Source: Promethearchaeota archaeon
GTDB taxonomy: Archaea > Asgardarchaeota > Lokiarchaeia > Sigynarchaeales > SOKP01
Assembly (NCBI GenBank): GCA_019057975.1
Contig: JAHLWJ010000151.1
Location: forward strand, 1-10,562
Length of the DNA: 10,562 nt
Reading direction: 5' to 3'
The notes under the pieces: model-generated
Told to the model about the DNA's origin: nothing
Databases searched by the model: none
The model's input: only the letters and a program-made list of their open reading frames with translations
Made by a program: the position numbers and the translations under genes
In this document: piece after piece, positions 1 to 6,552 of the stretch
Position numbering within the stretch: the first letter of the stretch is position 1
Layout of the letters: each line of letters starts with the position of its first letter

Positions 1-65
1 TTAAATCTTAAAAAATTAGATTTATAACTTAATAAGTTCCTACAAAAATAATTTAATAATCCATC

Positions 66-76
66 AAAAAAAAAAA
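66..76 (-). terminator. Oligo-T transcription terminator after the kinase-helicase/PLD operon
   Basis: Read on the minus strand, an uninterrupted run of 11 T follows directly after the TAA stop of the PLD-like gene. Archaeal RNA polymerase terminates at plain T-rich tracts without needing a hairpin, so this is a good candidate for the end of the two-gene operon. No comparable minus-strand T run follows the other genes in the window. Confidence 0.6.
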
Positions 77-2134
77 TTAGCTATTCTGTAAATTCTTTAT
101 GAATTTTAAAGTCTTTTTATATAAATAAACAGAATTAATTATTAATCCAATTTTTTTAGAATTATATTTAAAATGCCTTTTCCTTATAGGAGCTAATATC
201 CGATAATTCGAACTAATTACTATGTTATTCTCAGAAATTATCAAATTCAGATTAAAATCCTTCTCTAATTCAAAATAATTCAAAATATCAGATGAACTCT
301 TTATACTATCTAATTTGATTTTGCCTAAGCTCCAAGAGGTAGAGATTTCATCAAGATTTTGAGTAATTAAAAGAATTGAGAATGACGGAACATTAGCTAG
401 AAATGAACTAAAAACAGATCCCATTCTTTTTTCATTTAAATCATCAGTTATAATGTGAAAGGGTTTCTTATTTTCATCCATCACATCAATTAAAATATCT
501 TCATGCTCAAAATTATAAATTAAAGATAAGGTATTATATTTTTTAGCGGATTTAACATATTTCTTTTGGAGGTTTATTAATTTAATAGCCTCCTCTAATA
601 GTTCATTAGATAAATAGTAATCAAACATATCAATAGATTTTCTTATCCTCATAATCAGGTTCTTTCGCTCTGGCAATAAATATTTAAAGAAATTGGAATC
701 AGAAACTTTTAAATATTTATTTAGGTTGCTTTTTAATTCTAATGAATCTGGCAAGTAATCAAGAATGAATTGTAAGAATTCAACTGGGATTGCACCACCT
801 TCGACATAGAAAGTAGGAATAATTTTATTTTCTTCATAATAATCATTCCCAAAATAGGATGTGTTATTATAAAAAATCTTATTGAAATCAAAAAGAATAA
901 AATTAGAATCGATTCTTGTGCTTGGAAGGGTTAGTATTACTCTCTTTTCATCCATTCTATCGAGTCCTTTAAATAATTCTTGTTTAAAATTATGAAATTT
1001 CCTTAATCTCTCAGCATTTGGTATACTTTCAATAAACCCCCAAACTAATAATACTAATACATCATTCTTCCCTGATTCTTTAATAATATTTTGAAGAAAT
1101 CTCAAATTTTTAAAATCTAATGAATCAGAGCAAATAATAATATAATCCTTTGCTAATTTAGCATTTTCTAAAATTTTATTGATTACTACTAAATTTTCAG
1201 AATAAAAATCTATATAATTTAAACTCTCGATACGGTTAGTAAGTTCTCCTATTTTACTCCGAAGATCTTCAAGTTCATCTTCTAATGCATATAAAAGATC
1301 TAATCCTTTTTGTTTTTCTACACTATTCTCGATTAATGATTGAAATGAATCAAGTCTTCTAGTTAAATCATCGATTAATTTGTTATTTGATATAATTCTA
1401 GGATTCTTTATCATTTCTGATAGATCTGCAACCTCGTCCGCTCTAAATTGAGAATTGTATGCGTTTTGCCAAGATTTTTGAACTGATAATGGAAATATAT
1501 CAAAATCTAAATCAAAAAATTTGTTCTCTTCCTTAGAAAGATGAATATACATTGAATCCCAATGAATTGGAAATAAAAAATTTATTTTCTCAACCTCCTC
1601 AAATACAGATTGAATTTTTGGTCTCACACATTTTGTATATTTGTTAAGAGAATAATTTTTTAAATCTTGAATTGACACAGATGGTGATGCTCTTAAGTTA
1701 ATATAATTTGTCGTACCTTTAGGAGGTATCCTTAAAAAATCTTTTAGAATATCTTCAATAAAGATCTCACCCCCTATTTTTTCTTGAACTATAGTTACAG
1801 GAAATTTACTAACACTAGCTTCTTTATTTATGTATTCCTCAAGTTTGTCATTTTCAATACATTCATTTATCTCATCATTAAGCGTGACAACTCCTTTGTT
1901 TAAATCTAAATATATTAATTCTATATAAAACATTTGAGCTAAAAGATAGTTCATAATATGAGCTCCTATATTAAATGCACTTAATAAATTTACTAAAGAA
2001 TTATCAGTATGAATAAATTTCAAAAAAAAGATCTCAAGATTAGTCAATTTTTTACTTTTTCTTATAACCATTTCACATTTTTCCATACGTATTGGAATTA
2101 CTAAATAATTATCTTTATCTTCAGTCTCTACCAT
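77..2134 (-). CDS. Winged-helix / PLD-like protein, Mokosh MkoB-like, HKD motifs degenerate
   Basis: Seen: 685 residues in three parts. Residues 27-88 read like a winged helix ending in a D-x-N-x-G-x-V-x-L wing. Residues 250-305 are a charged, probably coiled-coil linker. Two PLD-like halves follow: about 315-430 (a strand IIICSD, then D409-x-N411-x4-D416) and about 540-645 (IIT, then N628-x-N630-x4-E635 and a terminal SSN at 641-643). In active PLD nucleases each half carries H-x-K-x4-D; here both His and Lys are replaced, and only D416 (plus E635 as a conservative change) remains. Start: this ATG lies one base after the helicase stop (TAA-A-ATG), with GAGATGA nine bases upstream as a likely ribosome site for a distal operon gene. 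Known: Mokosh type I pairs a kinase-helicase with a PLD-family protein. Inferred: the MkoB counterpart, probably a nucleic-acid-binding subunit rather than a nuclease. A diverged PLD-fold protein of another defence family is possible. Confidence 0.65.
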   Translation of the reverse strand: MVETEDKDNYLVIPIRMEKCEMVIRKSKKLTNLEIFFLKFIHTDNSLVNLLSAFNIGAHIMNYLLAQMFYIELIYLDLNKGVVTLNDEINECIENDKLEEYINKEASVSKFPVTIVQEKIGGEIFIEDILKDFLRIPPKGTTNYINLRASPSVSIQDLKNYSLNKYTKCVRPKIQSVFEEVEKINFLFPIHWDSMYIHLSKEENKFFDLDFDIFPLSVQKSWQNAYNSQFRADEVADLSEMIKNPRIISNNKLIDDLTRRLDSFQSLIENSVEKQKGLDLLYALEDELEDLRSKIGELTNRIESLNYIDFYSENLVVINKILENAKLAKDYIIICSDSLDFKNLRFLQNIIKESGKNDVLVLLVWGFIESIPNAERLRKFHNFKQELFKGLDRMDEKRVILTLPSTRIDSNFILFDFNKIFYNNTSYFGNDYYEENKIIPTFYVEGGAIPVEFLQFILDYLPDSLELKSNLNKYLKVSDSNFFKYLLPERKNLIMRIRKSIDMFDYYLSNELLEEAIKLINLQKKYVKSAKKYNTLSLIYNFEHEDILIDVMDENKKPFHIITDDLNEKRMGSVFSSFLANVPSFSILLITQNLDEISTSWSLGKIKLDSIKSSSDILNYFELEKDFNLNLIISENNIVISSNYRILAPIRKRHFKYNSKKIGLIINSVYLYKKTLKFIKNLQNS

Positions 2135-2135
2135 T

Positions 2136-5100
2136 TTAGAAGGTCATCTCATCAAAATCAATTATTTTTCCTTCTTCTTGAATAAATTCCGCAACTTTAA
2201 CAAATTTATCCATAAACCGATCTCGCTTATGATTCATACACATATTATAATTTCCTATTATAATTTCTATTTTTTTAGCCCTTGAAAGCATCACATTTAA
2301 TCTCTCTGGATCAGGAACAAAACCCCATGCAATTTGCGCTATTTCTTTGCGATTACTCCTAACTAAAGAAATGATAACTAATTCAGCTTCTTGACCTTGA
2401 AATCCATCAATAGTGTAGCAAGACTCTTTAATATTTATTCCAGGCAAATTTTTTAAGGTATTTGGGAGATTGACTTGTAATATTTCCTTTTGTTCTTTAT
2501 ATGGTGTCAAAATAGCTACTTTGAAATTCTTATATTTAGTCGAAACTTTTACTGATTTCAATAAATCTATAACAAGACTAGCTTCTCCTAAGTTATAAAT
2601 ATCTGTACCTTTTCGCTGTTCATTAAACCTTTTATCTCCTTTCGTGTTAATCCAGATTAATTGTTCCCCTTTAAATTGATTTGGTTCTACTAAAAAATCA
2701 TTACAATCTGAAATCTTTTGGTTAAAGTCTTCGTCATAAAAGATACTTGAAATCATTTTGCTAATTTTTGATGGTAATCTGTATTGATCCATTAAGGTAT
2801 CACATGATTTTCTTTTATCTGCTAAATTATAAGATGGATTTATTCCTCTAAATCTTTCAAATATTGATTGGAATATTTTTAATTGATTCAATACAAGTTT
2901 TCTAAATTCTAAAAATTCAGATTCATTGAAATCTATATTATCTTGGTTTGCTTCTTCTGTTAAATCTAATTTTTCATTTAATATTTTCTCAATGTCATTG
3001 AAACGAAAAGGTGGTAATTGATTTTGATCTCCGATTAATACCCATTTATTTCCTAACTGTAATGGACGAAATAATTCTGAGGGATAAGTCTTCCCGGCCT
3101 CTTCAACAATTACTAAGTCAAAATTCGGTGAGGAAAACTCCAATTCTCTTAAATCAACAGCCATACTCGTACAAAATATTAGGTTAGCGCTTTCTCTAAT
3201 AGTATCAACCCATTCTCGACTAGGTGCTCCCTTTTCCTCCTCTATGACTTCTGAGATATAATTTATGAGTTTGTTATATTTCTCATTCTCAGGTTTCCAG
3301 CTTGAAATATCATTCAACATTTTGATGGCAATCTGTTTTGGGAAATGCTTAAAAGCTATTGATTTTGGGGTATATTCTCTTTCCTTTTCAGTACTAATTA
3401 AGCGTACTAAAATTGGCTTGGGATTAATATCCAAATCTTGACACACCCTAAAAGTTTTATTTAATATATCATCTAAAGCAGCATGCTCCTTACTTGATAT
3501 TAAAATTCTTTTAAAAGGATCTTTTTTAAGACTTAATTTTATTAATTCCTTTGCTGTCCAAGTTTTTCCAGTACCTGGAGGTCCTTGTAAAATAAAAATT
3601 GGAAATGTATAAAAAATAAATTTTACAATATCAGGATCTTTATCTCTAAGAAAATATTGATGTGATACTGCAGGATTTAGAATTGCATCGATTAAATAAG
3701 AATATTGCTCTAGGTTCTGAATAATCCAATATTTTCTTCTTAATAAATATAGAGTTGAATATAAATCCCAAAATCTTAAATATCCACTTTGAGGGGGATC
3801 TTTATTTTTTCTAATTTCCTGTAATTTAACAATAGTGTTAAGATCATCTTTTTCATCAATAATTTCGTGTATTTTCCATTTTCTTTTTTGCTTAAATTTT
3901 TGGCGTAACTCTGGATTATTAACCAATTCAACAGTCTTCTTTTGAGATTTTCTTAAAACTTCTGAGAATGATGACTGTTCTGAATTTTTATATATGTTTA
4001 CGATTACATACCTTTTTTCTTCCGGTTCGACCTTAATCTCTTTAGAATCTTCAATTATCTCATATTCAAAAATATTTCTTTTCTCTATTTCTTCTTCAGC
4101 TTCAGTAATTAATTTTAGTGCTCTAAGCCAATTAAACTTTTCGCGTTCATACTCTGAAAGTCCAACATCTAAAGTTTTTATCTGTGATAAGGAAGTAGCA
4201 AAAATTTGATCCCATATTGAGTAAGCTCGTTCTCGATTGTCGTGCCAATATAATTTTTCAATGGTGCAAACCTTATGATCCGTTAAATTAAATTCTCTTT
4301 CTTCATTTTTATACAGGATTGCTATTTCAGCTAGATTTCTATTATTATAAGCTTTTCTAAATTTAAATTTTCCAATTTTTCCCATAGCCCATAATGGCCA
4401 TTTCCAATTATTAGTTAGATAAAGAGTACAATTTTTCAATTCATCAATAAGAAATTCATTAGGCGCATCTCTAATACCTTGAATATTAATATCAATTTTT
4501 TTTGCAATTCCTCTTAAAAAATGACTATCAGTATCCAATCTAAAATATATTGGCATTTTTTTGTGAAAGGTAAACTTAAAACTTAGTTGTTTGACAAATT
4601 CTCTAATAGCTTCTGTAAAATCTTCTATACTCTCGAATCTTTGTTCTGGATCTATTTCAATTGCCTTTAAAATTATTTCCTTTTCTTTTTCTATCGCAGT
4701 CTCAGACTGGATTTGTTCGTATATTTCTTTATAATATTCGATTCTTTTGGTAAATTCTGAATTTAAATATTTCTCTATATTGAAGTCAAAAAATAAAAAT
4801 GCTAAAACCAAACCAAATGAAAAAATATCGGATTTAAATGTCTCAACATCCAAACATTCAGGTGCTCTAAAAAAATGTAGATTATTTTGAATTATTTCCC
4901 TAGAAATATCATTTGAAACAAAATTGGATATTGAAAAAAGATATATACTCCAATTAAAATCACCTAACTTAAAAATATGACTCTCACCTTCGCTGAATGC
5001 ATTCTCATCGAAATATACAGTATCTAAAGATATATTTCTATGTAATAGCCCAGCATTATGCAAAGATCTTAAACCTTCTGCTAATTTTAAAATACCTTCC

Positions 5101-5534
5101 CATAATTTCTTTTTTGAGAAATCTGATTTTTTCAATTCAATAAATTTATTTATTTCTTCATCATCATTTTCAGATAGTAATAAATTTCTTAAACTCTTAC
5201 CTCCAGATTCTGTAACAAGGATAAAACACTTTTCTTCTGGATCATAAGCTCCATCAATTAATTTTATTAACGCCTTCCCTTCAAAAACATTTAGCGCTCT
5301 TTGATTAAGGGAAATTTCATAATGCCAAAGGTATTGAGCTAAGTCTTGCATATCGGAATCCTCATTAACAAATATCTTTTTTACAATTACTTCTTGGTTA
5401 ATAACTGAATCTCTTGCCATAAAGTGTTTGATTTCAACTTTTCCAGAAAATGGTATAACAGATTGATTTGTTAATTCCTTCAAATCTCGATATCTAGACT
5501 TCCATGTATTAAATTTACTTGACATATTCATCAT
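2136..5534 (-). CDS. Pseudokinase-UPF1-like SF1 helicase fusion, Mokosh MkoA-like
   Basis: Seen: 1132 residues. A protein-kinase fold spans about 30-315: VIVKK at 49-53 (ATP lysine candidate), HRN at 165-167 where HRD is expected, DFN at 192-194 for DFG, APE at 224-226, and SDIFSFG at 235-241. Residues 320-640 have no motif I recognise. A full SF1 helicase follows: Walker A GPPGTGKT 651-658, motif II EEAG 811-814, motif III GDQNQLPP 835-842, QYR 917-919, TIDGFQGQE 1041-1049, and LNVMLSRAK 1079-1087. These are typical of the UPF1/DNA2-like family (COG1112). Inferred: an ATP-driven RNA or DNA helicase whose kinase domain lacks the catalytic Asp and is probably regulatory. The kinase-helicase order followed by a PLD-like gene one base downstream matches Mokosh type I anti-phage systems. 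The first ATG is chosen because a TATA box sits 27 bases upstream and no Shine-Dalgarno is present; ATGs at codons 2 and 4 are alternatives. Confidence 0.85.
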   Translation of the reverse strand: MMNMSSKFNTWKSRYRDLKELTNQSVIPFSGKVEIKHFMARDSVINQEVIVKKIFVNEDSDMQDLAQYLWHYEISLNQRALNVFEGKALIKLIDGAYDPEEKCFILVTESGGKSLRNLLLSENDDEEINKFIELKKSDFSKKKLWEGILKLAEGLRSLHNAGLLHRNISLDTVYFDENAFSEGESHIFKLGDFNWSIYLFSISNFVSNDISREIIQNNLHFFRAPECLDVETFKSDIFSFGLVLAFLFFDFNIEKYLNSEFTKRIEYYKEIYEQIQSETAIEKEKEIILKAIEIDPEQRFESIEDFTEAIREFVKQLSFKFTFHKKMPIYFRLDTDSHFLRGIAKKIDINIQGIRDAPNEFLIDELKNCTLYLTNNWKWPLWAMGKIGKFKFRKAYNNRNLAEIAILYKNEEREFNLTDHKVCTIEKLYWHDNRERAYSIWDQIFATSLSQIKTLDVGLSEYEREKFNWLRALKLITEAEEEIEKRNIFEYEIIEDSKEIKVEPEEKRYVIVNIYKNSEQSSFSEVLRKSQKKTVELVNNPELRQKFKQKRKWKIHEIIDEKDDLNTIVKLQEIRKNKDPPQSGYLRFWDLYSTLYLLRRKYWIIQNLEQYSYLIDAILNPAVSHQYFLRDKDPDIVKFIFYTFPIFILQGPPGTGKTWTAKELIKLSLKKDPFKRILISSKEHAALDDILNKTFRVCQDLDINPKPILVRLISTEKEREYTPKSIAFKHFPKQIAIKMLNDISSWKPENEKYNKLINYISEVIEEEKGAPSREWVDTIRESANLIFCTSMAVDLRELEFSSPNFDLVIVEEAGKTYPSELFRPLQLGNKWVLIGDQNQLPPFRFNDIEKILNEKLDLTEEANQDNIDFNESEFLEFRKLVLNQLKIFQSIFERFRGINPSYNLADKRKSCDTLMDQYRLPSKISKMISSIFYDEDFNQKISDCNDFLVEPNQFKGEQLIWINTKGDKRFNEQRKGTDIYNLGEASLVIDLLKSVKVSTKYKNFKVAILTPYKEQKEILQVNLPNTLKNLPGINIKESCYTIDGFQGQEAELVIISLVRSNRKEIAQIAWGFVPDPERLNVMLSRAKKIEIIIGNYNMCMNHKRDRFMDKFVKVAEFIQEEGKIIDFDEMTF
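2144..2150 (-). promoter_or_regulatory. Likely ribosome binding site of the PLD-like gene
   Basis: Minus-strand GAGATGA differs by one base from the archaeal Shine-Dalgarno GAGGTGA and ends nine bases before the ATG at 2134. It lies inside the last codons of the helicase gene. The distal gene of the operon cannot be leaderless, so a ribosome site is expected here, whereas the promoter-proximal genes lack one. It supports this start and translational coupling. Confidence 0.45.
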
Positions 5535-5556
5535 AATTAAAAAGTGATTTTAATCT

Positions 5557-5566
5557 TTTTATATAA
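5557..5566 (-). promoter_or_regulatory. TATA box of the kinase-helicase/PLD operon (leaderless)
   Basis: Minus-strand TTATATAAAA is centred about 27 bases before the ATG at 5534. Archaeal transcription starts about 25 bases downstream of the TATA centre, so the transcript should begin at or next to the start codon. The bases between box and ATG contain no Shine-Dalgarno match, which agrees with a leaderless mRNA. Confidence 0.65.
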
Positions 5567-5605
5567 GCATATATATTAATATTAGTATATTACTTTATCA
5601 TTCTT

Positions 5606-5734
5606 TTAAAAATAGAAGAATGTGAAATTGTTTATTATTGGAAATTTAACACTATACATATATACTTTCATCAAATCATCTATTAGTTCCTCTGCTCGTT
5701 TAAACATAGATGTAATATTTTCAAAAATATTCAT
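5606..5734 (-). CDS. Candidate small protein, 42 residues, unknown function
   Basis: Seen: an open frame of 42 codons starting MNIFENITSMFKRAEEL and ending NNFTFFYF before TAA. An in-frame ATG three codons upstream (5743) would give 45 residues. The first half (about 8-27) has the alternating hydrophobic and charged spacing of an amphipathic helix; the last third is aromatic and hydrophobic. A TATA box (5761-5768) is centred about 30 bases before the ATG at 5734, which would give a transcript with almost no leader; the ATG at 5743 is too close to that box, so 5734 is preferred. I do not recognise the protein. Its place directly before the helicase operon could suggest a small partner or regulator, but short open frames also arise by chance in AT-rich spacers. 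Confidence 0.35.
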   Translation of the reverse strand: MNIFENITSMFKRAEELIDDLMKVYMYSVKFPIINNFTFFYF

Positions 5735-5760
5735 TAGGAGCATGTTTTTTTTATTAATAT

Positions 5761-5768
5761 TATATAAA
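5761..5768 (-). promoter_or_regulatory. TATA box upstream of the candidate small gene
   Basis: Minus-strand TTTATATA, followed by ATATT, is a good archaeal TATA box inside the 345-base gap. Its predicted start site lies between the two possible ATGs of the small frame (5743 and 5734), about five bases before the second. It could alternatively serve a non-coding RNA or a longer leader for the helicase operon. Confidence 0.4.
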
Positions 5769-5794
5769 CATTAGATAAATATACTTTATGAGTT

Positions 5795-5808
5795 TAGTAC
5801 AAGTACTA
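5795..5808. repeat. Short perfect inverted repeat, possible operator
   Basis: TAGTAC-AA-GTACTA is a perfect palindrome with 6-base arms and a 2-base centre. It lies 27 bases upstream of the TATA box of the candidate small gene and about 70 bases after the HEPN-like stop. A dimeric repressor or activator site is possible, but a palindrome this short can occur by chance in AT-rich DNA. Confidence 0.2.
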
Positions 5809-5879
5809 TTTGTCTTTAAACATTTAAATTTCATATAATCATCAGAAAATTATGATTTTAATATTCTTAGAGGCTTTAT

Positions 5880-6446
5880 TTATATATGAACATAATCCCT
5901 GTCGTTTTGAAAATCTTTATTCAAATTTTTCTTAAACATATCAAATTCAGATTTTTCTGTTTTAAGTTTACTTATGTACTCTTTAAACGATCTAATGATC
6001 TCTTTTAAAAGATACTTTGGATTGATTATCATTATTAATCCTTCAATTTCGACCAATTTAGTGAAATCATCAGAGAATTGACTTGCTTTTTTGATACGTC
6101 CTTCATGTACAAGGCCATTGCGAAATTCTTCATAAAGTCGAGACGCAAAATCATTTAAAGAAATATCTTCATCATTCAAATCCTTAAAATAAAGTTTTAC
6201 CCAATCTTTAAATCTTTCTCCTACCTTATCGAGACCTGTTTCAATTCTTGCTAGGAAATCTATTGTTATCAAACATATAGCCCCTGCCGCAAATGAGTAA
6301 TTGCATTGATTTAAACATTTAGCTGGTTCTAAATAATATCCCTCTACTCGATCTCGAAAAGCTCTTATTAAATTATCTCGATCATCCCAGTTTAAATCAG
6401 TATATTTAAAATTAGGTGAAAAGTAAAGTTTTTCTTCAATCTTCAT
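5880..6446 (-). CDS. HEPN-like protein with R-x4-H motif, possible RNase
   Basis: Seen: 188 residues, mostly helical and charged. The clearest signal is RNGLVH at 109-114, an R-N-x3-H arrangement that fits the R-x4-6-H active-site motif of HEPN ribonucleases. It sits at the end of a predicted helix (SRLYEEF) and is preceded by a hydrophobic helix at 50-68 (AAGAICLITIDFLARI), a usual spacing for a HEPN four-helix core. Residues 155-182 are a lysine-rich helical tail. Known: HEPN proteins are metal-independent RNases in toxin-antitoxin, abortive-infection and CRISPR systems, and some are non-catalytic. Context: it follows the type IIG gene by 106 bases with no T-run terminator and no TATA box at the usual distance, so co-transcription is likely. 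GGTAAT four bases before the ATG is a weak ribosome site. Inferred: an RNase effector or RM-associated accessory protein. The HEPN call rests mainly on the motif and helical pattern. Confidence 0.5.
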   Translation of the reverse strand: MKIEEKLYFSPNFKYTDLNWDDRDNLIRAFRDRVEGYYLEPAKCLNQCNYSFAAGAICLITIDFLARIETGLDKVGERFKDWVKLYFKDLNDEDISLNDFASRLYEEFRNGLVHEGRIKKASQFSDDFTKLVEIEGLIMIINPKYLLKEIIRSFKEYISKLKTEKSEFDMFKKNLNKDFQNDRDYVHI

Positions 6447-6498
6447 TCAAATTACCACAGTTTCTACATTTTGTTTTACTTACTCGATTTTTTTTCAT
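6436..6498 (-). CDS. Doubtful micro-ORF with a CxxC pair overlapping the HEPN-like start
   Basis: A 20-codon frame, MKKNRV...KCRNCGN...ED, ends at a TGA that overlaps the first 11 bases of the HEPN-like gene. The CRNCGN pair resembles half of a zinc ribbon. The overlap could couple translation of the two frames. There is no clear ribosome site or TATA box for it, and its length is within what chance produces, so it is listed only as a candidate leader peptide. Confidence 0.12.
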   Translation of the reverse strand: MKKNRVSKTKCRNCGNLNED

Positions 6499-6552
6499 GA
6501 ACAGAAAGCTCCATCTTTAATTCAGATCCATTAGAACTTAATTACGAGTTAT

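Larger units (their letters stand above)
5535..5879. other. 345-base intergenic region between the HEPN-like gene and the helicase operon
   Basis: This extremely AT-rich gap separates two minus-strand gene groups. It holds the TATA box of the helicase operon at its left end, a candidate 42-codon small gene (5606-5734) with its own TATA box, and a short perfect inverted repeat (5795-5808). I see no tRNA, CRISPR repeat, insertion-sequence end or hairpin terminator. A 24-codon minus-strand frame (ATG near 5842) also exists but has no supporting signal. Confidence 0.6.

Noticed and set aside
1..27. Possible tail of a plus-strand gene (frame LNLKKLDL then TAA)
   Set aside because: Eight codons to the window edge give no usable evidence that it is coding.
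3994..4209. Plus-strand open frame of 71 codons
   Set aside because: It lies wholly antisense within the kinase-helicase gene, is serine-rich low-complexity in the manner of reverse translations of AT-rich genes, and has no promoter or ribosome site.
77..5534. DISARM system (helicase plus PLD protein DrmC)
   Set aside because: There is no DrmA/DrmB pair next to them, and the kinase-helicase fusion followed directly by a PLD-like gene is the Mokosh arrangement.
5815..5845. CTGATGA on the minus strand near 5840 as a C/D-box guide RNA
   Set aside because: The C box has C where a purine is required and no properly spaced C', D and D' boxes were found.
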